Assembly: GCA_028277405.1 (NCBI GenBank)
Contig: JANQGH010000098.1
Span: forward strand, 223,922 to 287,921
Source: Alphaproteobacteria bacterium
Lineage (GTDB): Bacteria; Pseudomonadota; Alphaproteobacteria; DSM-16000; Inquilinaceae
Length of the DNA stretch: 64,000 nt
Direction: 5' to 3'
This document shows, piece after piece, positions 45,621 to 55,247 of the stretch. Each line of letters opens with the position of its first letter. The stretch's first letter is position 1. The notes below the pieces were generated by a model. The model saw only the letters and a list, made by a program, of their open reading frames with translations, did no database searches and was not told the DNA's origin. The position numbers and the translations under genes are program-made.

Positions 45621-45973
45621 GACTCCATCTTATGCTCAAGATTAGACTTTTCCACCTTTTCATGCGCTGTATCTGATGTGATCATTAAAACAAGTGACTG
45701 AAGCCAGGCCATGTTTCCCGCCATGTTTCCCGAGGCAATCGGGCCTATCTGCCGTTTGCTTGCCAACGCGATGATGGCTTGAGGTAAACGGCCCAAGCAT
45801 CGGAAGAATGCATCATTTGGCCGTTGGCAAAAAAAGACGGACCCACGTGGTCAAAGTCACGACAGCCGACCCGGGTCCGTCGCCGGGCGGGGATCGGCGA
45901 CCGGCTCGTACAAAAAGCCGCGTACAAAAGCCAATGCCCCTCCAGGGAGCGTCCCATCGTCAAGGAGCAGATT
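45621..45973. other. Divergent promoter region, LysR gene / amine importer
   Basis: About 350 nt between divergent genes. An AT-rich patch with TGATCA lies at 45640-45700 near the LysR start, and could hold its binding site. The rest has no supported gene; AAGGAG precedes ATG 45974. Confidence 0.5.
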
Positions 45974-47074
45974 ATGAAAGATCAACTCACCCGTCGCAGC
46001 ATGGTAAAGGCGACCGCCGTCCTGGGTGCAGGCGCCTTGGCCGCGCCGGCCATCATCGGCACTGCCCGCGCGCAGAGCCAGACGCTGAACGTCTGGTCAT
46101 ATGACGGGTTTATCACCGACGAGTTTCGCGACGCCTTCACCGAGGAAACCGGTATCGAGGTCAATGTCAGGCTGGTCAGCGATCAGGCTGAACAGTTCAA
46201 TCTGATGGCTGCGGAAAACGGCGAATTCAGTGCGGATATCGTGTGCGTGGCGGGCCACCGCTTCTATCAGTTCGTCGACGCCGAGTTCCTCGAGCCGGTC
46301 GACATGGATCGGCTGAACAACTGGTCTTTGCTGGAAAACCAATATGCCGACGCCGAATGGGTTTCGCGCAATGGCCGCATCTGGGGCGTGCCCATGGTCG
46401 TCGTCACTACCGGCTTGATCTACAACAGCGATGTGATGGAGCGGCCGGACAGCCTTTCGGCCATGTTCGATGAAGCCAATGCCGGCATGACGACCTACCA
46501 GATCCAGGACTTCTTCCCGCTGGTGATGAACTATCTCGGCTATGATGGAACCGCGCGGTCCTATGCCGGCAATCCGGACATCGCTCAGCGCGCCGTCAAC
46601 GCAACCCGCGACTTCCTGATCGAGAACAAGGACAAGGTGCGGCGCTACTACGATGCGGCGACCGAAGTGCAGCAGATGTTTCTGACCGGCGACGTGTCGC
46701 TTGCGGCCGGAAGCTCGGGGCCCGCGGCGCAACTCATCCTCGAGGGCTTCCCGGTCGGATTTACGATCCCGCGGGAAGGCGGCCTGGCCTATGCCTATGG
46801 CTTCAACATCTCCCGCAATGCCGCCAATCTCGACAACGCCTATGTGTTTCTCAACGCCTTGTTGTCATCGCCGGAAAACGGCGCGGCCATGGTGCGCTCG
46901 ACCGGTTTCAATTCGGCCATGCAGGGCGTCGAAGATCTGTTGACGGACGCCGAACGCCAGGTGCTGTCCTTGACCGACGCGGAACGCAGCGCCCTGACAT
47001 GGGTCGATGTCGAGACGGCGGCGTTCATCTTCGACCTTATCGACGTGGCGGCTGAGGAAATCCGCGCCGCATGA
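45974..47074 (+). CDS. Spermidine/putrescine-type ABC substrate-binding protein, Tat-exported
   Basis: 366 aa from ATG 45974 with AAGGAG at good spacing. The signal is of twin-arginine type: TRRSMVKATAVLGAGALAAPAIIGTARA, so it is exported folded. The mature part begins TLNVWSYDGFITDEFRDAFTEETGIEVNV and resembles PotD-family binding proteins. It delivers a polyamine, opine or related cation to the PotB/PotC-like permeases that follow. The true ligand is unknown. Confidence 0.9.
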   Translation: MKDQLTRRSMVKATAVLGAGALAAPAIIGTARAQSQTLNVWSYDGFITDEFRDAFTEETGIEVNVRLVSDQAEQFNLMAAENGEFSADIVCVAGHRFYQFVDAEFLEPVDMDRLNNWSLLENQYADAEWVSRNGRIWGVPMVVVTTGLIYNSDVMERPDSLSAMFDEANAGMTTYQIQDFFPLVMNYLGYDGTARSYAGNPDIAQRAVNATRDFLIENKDKVRRYYDAATEVQQMFLTGDVSLAAGSSGPAAQLILEGFPVGFTIPREGGLAYAYGFNISRNAANLDNAYVFLNALLSSPENGAAMVRSTGFNSAMQGVEDLLTDAERQVLSLTDAERSALTWVDVETAAFIFDLIDVAAEEIRAA

Positions 47075-47135
47075 CGGTCGTCGGCCGATCGTTGCGCCTG
47101 CAAATCGTTCGTGACGTTCGGGCCGCGGAGCTGAT

Positions 47136-48086
47136 GTGGGCGTGTCCGGGCTTGCGATGACACGCCTGCTCGTCAGCGCGCGGGGCTTTGGCCCTTATCG
47201 CAATGCGGTCGATGCGCTTGCGCGACGGCCGGCATTGCGGTTTGCCTTGATTGCGGCCATTCCCGTCGGCTGGATTCTGATCGCCAATCTTGCCCCGCTG
47301 GTGCAAATGGTGGCGATCAGTTTCCAGGATCGCTACCCGGTGCCACCGGACGAGCCGACGCTGTGGACGTTGCGGCATTATGCGGCCTTCTTCGACACGC
47401 CGCACTATCTGTCGGCTTTCGTCCGGTCCTTCGTCTTCGCGACGCTGGCGACCCTGCTCACACTGATCGTCGTTTTTCCGGTGGCCTATTACCTCTCCAA
47501 GGTGGCGCCGAAGGGGCGGCGCATCCGGCTTTTGCTGCTGGTGATCGCCCCGTTCTGGATCAGCGAGATCGTGCGCAGCTTCGCCTGGATCCTGATGCTC
47601 GCCAATCGCGGCGCGGTGAACTCCTTTCTCGATCTGTTCGGCTTTCCCGGCCTGCCGCTCGATCTGCTTTACAACAACATCTCGCTGACCATCGGCGTGC
47701 TTTATCTGACATCGCTGTACATGCTGCTGCCGCTTTACGCGGCGCTGGAGAAGATCGACGATTCCGTGCTGCAGGCGGCTGCCGATTTGGGCGCATCGCC
47801 TGTCAAACGGCTCATTCGCATTGTCCTGCCCTTGTCACGCGACGGGATTGTCGGCGGCTGCACGCTGGTTTTCTTGCTGGTGATCGGCCTTTACGCCATG
47901 CCGCAGCTGCTCGGCGGCCCCGACGACACGCTGTTTGCGGCGACGATCGGTCAGGTGTTTTCGCGTGCCGGCGATGCCTGGCCGCTGGGCAGTGCCTTTT
48001 CCATGATCCTGATCGGTGTCGCGCTCGGCTATGTCGGGCTTTTTGCGCTGCTGTTTCGCAGCCGCGTTCCCCGGGGGAGCGCATGA
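47136..48086 (+). CDS. PotB-like ABC importer permease
   Basis: 316 aa from GTG 47136 (GCGGAG upstream); ATG 47157 is an alternative. Six helices with the family EAA loop LEKIDDSVLQAAADLGASPVKRLIRIVLPLS. Forms the channel with the next gene, whose ATG overlaps its stop. Confidence 0.92.
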   Translation: MGVSGLAMTRLLVSARGFGPYRNAVDALARRPALRFALIAAIPVGWILIANLAPLVQMVAISFQDRYPVPPDEPTLWTLRHYAAFFDTPHYLSAFVRSFVFATLATLLTLIVVFPVAYYLSKVAPKGRRIRLLLLVIAPFWISEIVRSFAWILMLANRGAVNSFLDLFGFPGLPLDLLYNNISLTIGVLYLTSLYMLLPLYAALEKIDDSVLQAAADLGASPVKRLIRIVLPLSRDGIVGGCTLVFLLVIGLYAMPQLLGGPDDTLFAATIGQVFSRAGDAWPLGSAFSMILIGVALGYVGLFALLFRSRVPRGSA

Positions 48087-48868
48087 ACCGGGTTTCCGCA
48101 GCGGCGTTGCCGGTATGGTTCTGGGTCTTCGTCGCTTATCTGTTTCTGCCGTTGTTCGTCATGGCGGCGATGGGTTTTCGCGACTCCAACTTCATTGCCT
48201 TTCCGATCCATCAATGGACGGCCCGATGGTATGGCGAAGTTCTTGCCGACGCCGAGATCCTGTCGGCGCTTTGGGTTTCGCTGCAGGTCGCGGTCTATTC
48301 AATGGTCATCGCGGTCGCCGTCGGTTTGCCGATGAGCTTTCTGGTCGCGCGGACCGGCGGCGTCACGCGCGCGCTGATGATCACGGTGATCGTGCTGCCG
48401 GCTTTTCTGCCTGTGGTGGTTTCGGCCATCGCCATTCGCATGTTTCTGGGCAATCTGGGCCTAAGCACTGGCGTTGCCGCCATCGCGTTCGGCCATGCGG
48501 TCGGGTCGGTGCCATTCGTCGTGATCATGATCTTGACGCGGCTTAGCGCGATGAGCGCGAACATGGCCGACGCCGCGCGCAATCTGGGCGCCGACGACAT
48601 CATCGTCATGAGCCGCATCGTGCTGCCGTTTCTGGCGCCTGCTTTGTTCGGCGCGGTCATGTTCTGCCTGCTGTTGTCGTTTGAGGATTTCGTCCGCTCG
48701 TTTTTCCTTGGCGGTAACGACCAGACCTTCCCGGTCTTGCTTTATGCCAGGCTGCGGTTCGGTTTCGATCCGGGGCTTGCGGCGATATCGACCCTGGTTC
48801 TGATCGCAAGCACCGCGTTGGGCCTTTATGCGGAGCGGCATATCAGACGCCGAAACCTGGGCCGATGA
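48083..48868 (+). CDS. PotC-like ABC importer permease
   Basis: 261 aa from ATG 48083 with GGGGGAGC upstream, overlapping the PotB-like stop as ATGA. Six helices, and the EAA loop ADAARNLGADDIIVMSRIVLPFLAPA. Also coupled to the following ATPase gene by a 4-nt overlap. Confidence 0.92.
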   Translation: MNRVSAAALPVWFWVFVAYLFLPLFVMAAMGFRDSNFIAFPIHQWTARWYGEVLADAEILSALWVSLQVAVYSMVIAVAVGLPMSFLVARTGGVTRALMITVIVLPAFLPVVVSAIAIRMFLGNLGLSTGVAAIAFGHAVGSVPFVVIMILTRLSAMSANMADAARNLGADDIIVMSRIVLPFLAPALFGAVMFCLLLSFEDFVRSFFLGGNDQTFPVLLYARLRFGFDPGLAAISTLVLIASTALGLYAERHIRRRNLGR

Positions 48869-50010
48869 ACCAGACCGTGCGATTGGGGGAGCTGAGCGCG
48901 AGCCAAGGCCGCCCGGCCATCGAGATCCGCAACCTCGTCAAGCGGTATGGCGAGTTTGCCGCCGTGGACGATGTTTCGCTGAGCGTGGATCCGGGTGTTT
49001 TCGTCACGCTCCTGGGGCCTTCCGGCTGTGGGAAGTCGACCTTGCTGCGGTCGATTGCGGGTTTTGCCAAGCCGAACAGCGGCAGCATCATCGTGGATGG
49101 ACGCGACATCACCCACGAACTGTCCTATCGCAGGCCGGTGAGCATGGTCTTTCAAGACTATGCCTTGTTCCCGCACATGACCGTCCGCCAGAACATTGCG
49201 TTCGGCTGCGAGATGCAGGGGCAGTCCAAAGCCGCCATCGCGGAACGTTGCGAGCAGATGCTGGCGCTGATCCACCTGCCGGAGGTTGGCGATCGCTATC
49301 CGGCTCAACTGTCCGGCGGGCAGCAACAGCGCATTGCGCTGGCGCGAGCGTTGGCGCCCGATCCGGTTTCGCTGTTGCTCGACGAGCCCCTGGGCGCGCT
49401 TGACCTGAAGCTGCGCCGGCAAATGCAGCAAGAGCTCAAACACATCCAGCGTCAGACGGGCAAGACATTCCTGTTCGTCACCCATGACCAGGAAGAAGCC
49501 ATGTCGATGTCCGACCGCATCGCGGTGATGCGCGACGGACGGATCCAACAGCTCGGTTCACCCGAAGACGTCTATCGCAACCCGGCGACCGCCTTTGTCG
49601 CCGGCTTCATTGGTGATGCCAACATGATACCGGCGCGTGTTGTCGGGCAAGACGGAAAAGCGATCGTCCTGGAGGTAGAGGTTGCCGGCCAAACCTGGCG
49701 GGTGCCGGCGAGCCGCGTCACCGCCGCGGCAATGCCCGGCATCGGCGACCCGGTTATGCTCGTGGTTCGGCCGGAAGACATGCGCGTTGTCAGTGGGGGC
49801 GATGCGGACGCCCTGGTCATGCCAGCCCGGCTCGTCGACCGGACGTTTCTGGGCGGACGGGTGCGACTGGAGCTCTGTGCCAACGATGGCACCAAACTGA
49901 CCGCGGAAGCGCGCCGTCAGGATTTCGACCATCTAGGCGACGTCGTGGACCTGTATTGCCGGCCATCGGACATCGCAATCGTTCCTAGGGCGCCCGATGG
50001 CGCGCCGTAG
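48865..50010 (+). CDS. PotA-like ABC importer ATPase
   Basis: 381 aa. Walker A GPSGCGKST, Q-loop MVFQDYALFPHMT, signature LSGGQQQRIALARAL, Walker B LLLDEPLGALD and switch His FVTHDQEEAM are intact. A TOBE-type C-terminal domain spans about residues 290-370. It powers the preceding permeases; binding-protein, two-permease and ATPase genes make a complete system. Confidence 0.94.
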   Translation: MNQTVRLGELSASQGRPAIEIRNLVKRYGEFAAVDDVSLSVDPGVFVTLLGPSGCGKSTLLRSIAGFAKPNSGSIIVDGRDITHELSYRRPVSMVFQDYALFPHMTVRQNIAFGCEMQGQSKAAIAERCEQMLALIHLPEVGDRYPAQLSGGQQQRIALARALAPDPVSLLLDEPLGALDLKLRRQMQQELKHIQRQTGKTFLFVTHDQEEAMSMSDRIAVMRDGRIQQLGSPEDVYRNPATAFVAGFIGDANMIPARVVGQDGKAIVLEVEVAGQTWRVPASRVTAAAMPGIGDPVMLVVRPEDMRVVSGGDADALVMPARLVDRTFLGGRVRLELCANDGTKLTAEARRQDFDHLGDVVDLYCRPSDIAIVPRAPDGAP

Positions 50011-50062
50011 GGCTGGAGGAAACATTTGGGCATTCGGGCCCAGGTAAAAAGGGGGATGACAT

Positions 50063-51037
50063 ATGGAATTGATCGATGCGAAGCGCGTGCACGAACTGCT
50101 CGACTTCGAGGGCCTGATCGCGGCGCTTCGAAAGGCGCATATGGGCGGCATGCCCAAACAGTCCGACCGCATCATCTATTCGGAAGCGAATCCGGATGGT
50201 CATCCCAACAATCTGATCATCCTGCCGGCGTGGGAGCCGGATGAAGGCATTCTGGCCAAACTCGTCACGGTGTTTCCCAACAATGTGGCCCGCCATGGCC
50301 TACCCAACGTCAACGCGATCTACGTCTTCATCAATGGCGAGACGGGGATGTTCGAGACGATCATCGATGGCGAGGCGATGATCTTTCGCAAGACCTCGTC
50401 GGATTCGGCGCTCGGCTCGACCATTTTGTCACGCGAGGACGCTGAGACCTTTCTGATGATCGGGGCGGGGGGATTGGCGCCCTATCTGGTTCGCGCGCAC
50501 CTGACGGCGCGCCCCGGGATCAAGACGGTCATGATCTGGAACAGGACCCATGAAAACGCGGTCAAGCTGACGCGGCTGCTCGCTGACTACGGCATTGCCG
50601 CCGCAGCGGTGGAGGATTTGGACGCGGCCGTCGCGAGCGCCGACATCATCTCCAGCGCGACCATGGCGACCACGCCGCATCTCAAGGGCGAGCTGCTCAA
50701 ACCGGGCGCACATGTCGACCTTGTCGGTTCCTACACGCCGGAGATGCGTGAATCCGACGATGACGTGCTGCGCCGTGCGACGATCTTCGTCGATCATCGC
50801 CAGACGACCGAAAGATCGGGCGAATTCCTCGGGCCGTTTGAGCGCGGCGTCATCACGCCCGATGACGTCAAAGCCGATCTGTTCGAGCTTTGCCAGGGCC
50901 GTGCGCAAGGCCGGCAATCGGCCGACGAGATCACGATGATGAAGAACGGCGGCGGCAGCTACATCGACTACTTCGTCGCCAAATATCTGGTGGACCGTCA
51001 CAATGAACGCGAATTTTCAACCACCTGTTCAAGCTGA
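50063..51037 (+). CDS. Ornithine cyclodeaminase/mu-crystallin-family protein
   Basis: 324 aa from ATG 50063 (AGGGGG upstream). The NAD-binding Rossmann motif reads FLMIGAGGLAPYLVRAHL near residues 130-147, preceded by the family's ALGSTILSRED. Members include ornithine cyclodeaminase, ketimine reductases and dehydrogenases of opine-like amino acids. It lies just behind the amine importer, so it likely acts on the imported compound or its imine product. Its 3' end overlaps the LysR gene by 35 nt. Confidence 0.88.
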   Translation: MELIDAKRVHELLDFEGLIAALRKAHMGGMPKQSDRIIYSEANPDGHPNNLIILPAWEPDEGILAKLVTVFPNNVARHGLPNVNAIYVFINGETGMFETIIDGEAMIFRKTSSDSALGSTILSREDAETFLMIGAGGLAPYLVRAHLTARPGIKTVMIWNRTHENAVKLTRLLADYGIAAAAVEDLDAAVASADIISSATMATTPHLKGELLKPGAHVDLVGSYTPEMRESDDDVLRRATIFVDHRQTTERSGEFLGPFERGVITPDDVKADLFELCQGRAQGRQSADEITMMKNGGGSYIDYFVAKYLVDRHNEREFSTTCSS

Positions 51038-51986
51038 GCCGATCGACAGCGCGGTCGGCTCGCCGAGCCGCCACGCGGCCCCATGGGCGGGGCCGCGCCG
51101 TGCCGTGCCGTCGATTTCGGGCCTGATCGCTTTTGAGGCCACGGCACGGCATCTGAGCTTTTCCCGGGCCGCGCACGAACTGACCCTCACCCAGGGCGCT
51201 GTCAGCAAGCGGGTGCGTCAGCTGGAAAACGTTCTGGGGATCACATTGCTGGCACGATCCCGGCACCAAGTCGTCTTGACCGAGCCCGGCAAGCGTTATC
51301 TGACGGATGTTCGCCGGCTGCTTGGCGAGATTCAGGCGGCAACGACGTCCCTGCAGGCGGGCAGCCGGCGCCCGGGGATTACGCTTGCCGCGCCCCGTGA
51401 AATCGCCAGCTATTGGCTGATGCCGCGGCTGAGCAGTTTCCAAACGCTTTGCCCGGAAATCGACGTCAACCTGATGTTCTCACGGCCATCCGAAGGCCCC
51501 ACGCAATCCGCCGGTTTTGAGTGTGCGATCCACTGTGTCAACGGGGGTTCGGTGAATCCGCCGTACGATGCATTGTTCCCCGAGGAGCTGGCCCCGGTGG
51601 CGGCGCCGCAATTCATCGCCGATCATCGCATAACAACACCCGCCGCTTTGATGGCGACACCGCTCATCCTGCAGAACCGTCGCCACAATCAATGGCGGGA
51701 CTGGTTTGCCGCGCTTGGCCTGCGCGCCGAGCACGCGCTTGAAGGCAACAGCCATGATTGCATGTCGCTGGTGCTGGAGGCGGCCCTGAATGGCCATGGT
51801 GTCGCGCTTGTGCCGGTGCAAATCGCGCGCGACCTTGTTGCGGAGGGGCGTCTTCGGATCGTGTTCGATGTCCCCCGTGCCACGGATCGAAGCTATGTAT
51901 TCAGTGTTCAGCCGGCCTTCGCGCGGCACAAGCCTGTCCGCCAGTTTCGACAATGGCTCTTGGACACGGCGCGCGAACAGCATTGA
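51003..51986 (+). CDS. LysR-family regulator of the amine uptake cluster
   Basis: 327 aa from ATG 51003 inside the preceding gene. HTH at about residues 39-70: FEATARHLSFSRAAHELTLTQGAVSKRVRQLE. The N-terminal 35 residues are a Pro/Ala-rich extension, so a later start near VPSISGLIAF is possible but no better start codon is visible. The effector domain follows. Probably controls this uptake and oxidation cluster. Confidence 0.88.
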   Translation: MNANFQPPVQAEPIDSAVGSPSRHAAPWAGPRRAVPSISGLIAFEATARHLSFSRAAHELTLTQGAVSKRVRQLENVLGITLLARSRHQVVLTEPGKRYLTDVRRLLGEIQAATTSLQAGSRRPGITLAAPREIASYWLMPRLSSFQTLCPEIDVNLMFSRPSEGPTQSAGFECAIHCVNGGSVNPPYDALFPEELAPVAAPQFIADHRITTPAALMATPLILQNRRHNQWRDWFAALGLRAEHALEGNSHDCMSLVLEAALNGHGVALVPVQIARDLVAEGRLRIVFDVPRATDRSYVFSVQPAFARHKPVRQFRQWLLDTAREQH

Positions 51987-52019
51987 AAGCCGTTCGACCC
52001 TGCACGAAAAGCCAGAGCC

Positions 52020-53336
52020 ATGACGGAAACCGGCGCGACGCTCAATCTCTGGCAGGTCACGGCGCCGAGCGGTATCCAGACCGACCCGCTTGAAGGCGAT
52101 GTGACCGCCGATGTCGTGGTGATCGGCGGCGGGTTTACGGGACTAAGCGCCGCCCTGCATCTGGCCCTTGATGGCGCCGATGTCAGGCTGATCGAAGCCA
52201 GAGATTTCGGCTATGGCGGTTCGGGCAGGAATGTCGGCCTGGTCAATGCCGGGCTTTGGACACCGCCCGATGAAATCGAAGCCGCGCTGGGTATGGAAGC
52301 CGGTCAGAAGCTCAATGGCGCGCTCGCCGACGGCCCGGCGCTGGTCTTTTCGCTGATCGACGCGTTCGACATTGAATGCGAAGCCGTCCGTTCGGGCACG
52401 CTGCATCTGGCCCATAGCCCGAAGGGTTTCAAAGACCTGCGGAACCGATACGCCCAACAGGCAAAGCGTCGCGCGCCGGTGACCTTGCTCGACCCGGACG
52501 AGACCGCGCGGCGCACCGGCTCGACGGCGTTTCATGGCGCGCTGCACGACGCCCGTGCCGGAACCATCCAGCCGCTCGCCTATGCCTATGGCCTCGCCCG
52601 CGCTGCCGCCGATGCGGGCGCCCATTTGCATGCCCACACGCCGGCACTTGGATGGTCGCGTGGGGCGGGTGTGTGCCGGGTCGACACGCCGGCCGGCGGT
52701 ATCCGCGCAAAGCGGCTGATCCATGCGACCAATGCCTACAACACCGCGCTGCCGCAGACGCGGGCGTTCACACCGGTCTTCTACCTTCAGTTCGCAACGG
52801 CTCCGGTGCCGGAAGCGCTGCGGCAAGACATCCTGCCCGGCCAGGAAGGCTGTTGGGACACCGCGACGGTCATGTCGTCCTTCAGGTTCGATCGCGCGGG
52901 CCGGATGATCATTGGCGGGGTCGGCAACCTTGCCGGCGTTCGTGCCTCGGCGCACCGCAATTGGGCGCGCCGCAAGCTCGGATCGATCTACCCGGCGCTG
53001 GCGGACCTTGATCTGGAGTTTGGCTGGTGCGGGCGTATCGCCATGACGGATGATCATCTGCCGCGCGTCGTGCCACTGGGTGAAAGCGGCGTCTCCATCT
53101 TCGGCTATAGCGGCCGGGGCATCGGTCCCGGTACCGTTTTTGGCAAGTGCGCGGCCAAGTGGGCACAATCGGGTGCGCCGGATGCGTTTCCGCTGGCCTT
53201 GTCGGACAGCCGTTCGGACATCTTGGCGCCGGTCAAGGCGGGCTATTACGATATGGGCAGCCTCGCGGCACATCTGTTTGAAGCCCGCAGGCTCTTTCCC
53301 AGGGCCGACCGGGCGCGGCGGATCACGCGGCCGTGA
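52020..53336 (+). CDS. DAO-type FAD-dependent oxidoreductase (gamma-glutamylputrescine-oxidase-like)
   Basis: 438 aa. The N-terminal NLWQVTAP and VVVIGGGFTGLSAALHLALDGADVRLIEA (FAD-binding motif, about residues 31-60) with FGYGGSGRNVGLVNAG are characteristic of the PuuB/amino-acid-oxidase-like group. A C-terminal GYSGRGIGPGTVFGK binds FAD again. It probably oxidises an amine or secondary amino acid supplied by the importer at 46-50 kb. It follows the LysR gene by 33 nt and converges with the TRAP genes. Confidence 0.9.
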   Translation: MTETGATLNLWQVTAPSGIQTDPLEGDVTADVVVIGGGFTGLSAALHLALDGADVRLIEARDFGYGGSGRNVGLVNAGLWTPPDEIEAALGMEAGQKLNGALADGPALVFSLIDAFDIECEAVRSGTLHLAHSPKGFKDLRNRYAQQAKRRAPVTLLDPDETARRTGSTAFHGALHDARAGTIQPLAYAYGLARAAADAGAHLHAHTPALGWSRGAGVCRVDTPAGGIRAKRLIHATNAYNTALPQTRAFTPVFYLQFATAPVPEALRQDILPGQEGCWDTATVMSSFRFDRAGRMIIGGVGNLAGVRASAHRNWARRKLGSIYPALADLDLEFGWCGRIAMTDDHLPRVVPLGESGVSIFGYSGRGIGPGTVFGKCAAKWAQSGAPDAFPLALSDSRSDILAPVKAGYYDMGSLAAHLFEARRLFPRADRARRITRP

Positions 53337-53418
53337 CGCCGTGCGGGGCCTTCGATTTGCTTTGCTGTCGCGTTCCATCGGCTCCGCCCATCCTCACATC
53401 GGAGCCTTGGTATCACCT

Positions 53419-54711
53419 TCAGTTTCCAGGCCCCATGACCGCATTGGGCAGCCACAGCGTGATCTGCGGGAATGCTGCGATCAGGACCAATGCGATCAGC
53501 GGCGGAATCATAAGCGGCAGGATGGCAATAGCCAGCCGCTCGAACTTCACGCCCGACACCGCCGACATCAGGTAGAGCCCGACCCCCAGCGGCGGTGTCG
53601 CGATGCCGATCAGAAGCGCCAGCGTGATGATCATGCCGAACTGTACGCGGTCGATCCCAAACGCATCCGCGGCCGGCAGGAGAAGCGGCAGCAGGATGAT
53701 CTTGGCCGGCGTGGCTTCCATGAAGCAGCCGATGATGACCAAGAGCACGATCACGAAGACCAGGAAGAGGGCACGGCCGTCGATCGCTTCCAGAATGCCG
53801 GAGGCGAAAGCCTGCGGAACCTGCTCGAACGCAAAGATCCAGCCCATGGTTTGGGAGGCGCCGATGATCATCATGATCAGCGCGGATAAAAGCGCGCTGT
53901 CGATCAGCGCCTTGGCAAGCATCTTGAAATTGACGACGCGATAGGCGCACCCCACGGCGATGGAATAGACGCAAGCAACCACGCCGGCTTCGGTCGCCGT
54001 GGCAAAACCGAACACGATGGCGCCGAGAATGATGGCCGGCGCGAGAAGGGCCGGAATGCCTTCGAGAATGGCCTTGCCGAGCTGTTTTGCCGTGGCCGGC
54101 GCCTCGCGCGGCATCGGCTGCCAGATCGACAGAACGCGGATATAGGCGATGAAGGAGAACGCCACCAGAAGGCCCGGCACGATCCCGGCAAGAAACAGCC
54201 GCGCAACGGATTCGTTGGCCAGCCAGGCATAGACAATCAGGCTGATCGAAGGCGGCACGATGGGACCGACCAGCGACGTCGCCACCGTCAGCGCGGCGGC
54301 GAATTCCCGGGTGTAGCCCCGTTCGCGCATGGCCTTGACTTCGATCTGTCCCAGACCGGCGATGTCGGCGGTGGCCGCCCCCGATACGCCAGCAAAAATC
54401 AGCGACGCGATCACATTCACATAGGCAAGTCCGGCGCGCACGCTGCCCACAAGCGCCAGGGCGAAGTTGAAGATCTTGTCGGTCATGCCGACCGCATTCA
54501 TCAGATTGCCGGCCAGGATGAAGAAGGGAATGGCCAGCAGCGCAGGCTTGCTGGCGCCGTCCAGAATCTGCTGCGGAAACACCAAGGCGAAATCGAGCAG
54601 GCCGGCCCAGTAGAGCCCGACCACCGTTCCGGCACCGATCGCGATGGTCACCGGAACGCCCAGAAGCATGAGAAACACGAAACTGCCGATGACGATGAAG
54701 CCGAGCGTCAT
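53419..54711 (-). CDS. dctM: TRAP transporter large permease (DctM), second system
   Basis: 430 aa; ATG 54711 overlaps the DctQ stop as ATGA. About 12 helices with the signatures GVSGAATADIAGLG, GPIVPPSISLIVYA, ATATEAGVVACVYS and IATPPLGVGLYL. Membrane channel subunit. It is the last gene of the leftward operon DctP-DctQ-DctM, an order different from the first TRAP set. Confidence 0.93.
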   Translation of the reverse strand: MTLGFIVIGSFVFLMLLGVPVTIAIGAGTVVGLYWAGLLDFALVFPQQILDGASKPALLAIPFFILAGNLMNAVGMTDKIFNFALALVGSVRAGLAYVNVIASLIFAGVSGAATADIAGLGQIEVKAMRERGYTREFAAALTVATSLVGPIVPPSISLIVYAWLANESVARLFLAGIVPGLLVAFSFIAYIRVLSIWQPMPREAPATAKQLGKAILEGIPALLAPAIILGAIVFGFATATEAGVVACVYSIAVGCAYRVVNFKMLAKALIDSALLSALIMMIIGASQTMGWIFAFEQVPQAFASGILEAIDGRALFLVFVIVLLVIIGCFMEATPAKIILLPLLLPAADAFGIDRVQFGMIITLALLIGIATPPLGVGLYLMSAVSGVKFERLAIAILPLMIPPLIALVLIAAFPQITLWLPNAVMGPGN

Positions 54712-55247
54712 TGGGGCGCTCCGGCCTTTTCATCGCTTCCGTGCTGGGCGCCGGCGAACGGTTCGACATCGCCGATGATGACCTGCAAAGCGTGAACGAC
54801 GAAATGGAGTGTCAAAAACACGGCCGTGATGAAGAGCGGCAGGCTGCGGACCCAGATCGGCAGTGCGATCGTTTCCATGTTCCCTGTCTGCAGTGACAGA
54901 AACTCCACCGCAGGCGACAGGATCATGTACATGAAAACCAGACCGACAAGGTCGGCGGCGACGGCCAGCGCCCGGCGGACGGTCATGGGCGTTCGTTTCG
55001 CGATCAACTCGACCACCACGTCCCGGCCGGCCTGCAAGTAGGCGTAAAAGCCCAGGCAGACCAGCCAGACGAACATCAAGATCGTCCAGTGGAACACCCA
55101 GTCGAAGGCGACGCCGAAAAGCGAGCGCGAAAAGATGTTGGCCGCGTTGATGATCAGTATCGCGGCCAACAAGAGCGCTATGGCAGCGCGGAAAAGCTTT
55201 GCAACAGCGTCGAGAAACGCCCCGATTGCTGTCAGCGCAGCGGACAC
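54708..55247 (-). CDS. dctQ: TRAP transporter small permease (DctQ), second system
   Basis: 179 aa from GTG 55247, which overlaps the TAG stop of DctP by one base. Four helices (about residues 15-36, 48-68, 88-112, 128-153), with the typical ANIFSRSLFGVAFDWVFHW start. Pairs with DctM. Confidence 0.9.
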   Translation of the reverse strand: MSAALTAIGAFLDAVAKLFRAAIALLLAAILIINAANIFSRSLFGVAFDWVFHWTILMFVWLVCLGFYAYLQAGRDVVVELIAKRTPMTVRRALAVAADLVGLVFMYMILSPAVEFLSLQTGNMETIALPIWVRSLPLFITAVFLTLHFVVHALQVIIGDVEPFAGAQHGSDEKAGAPQ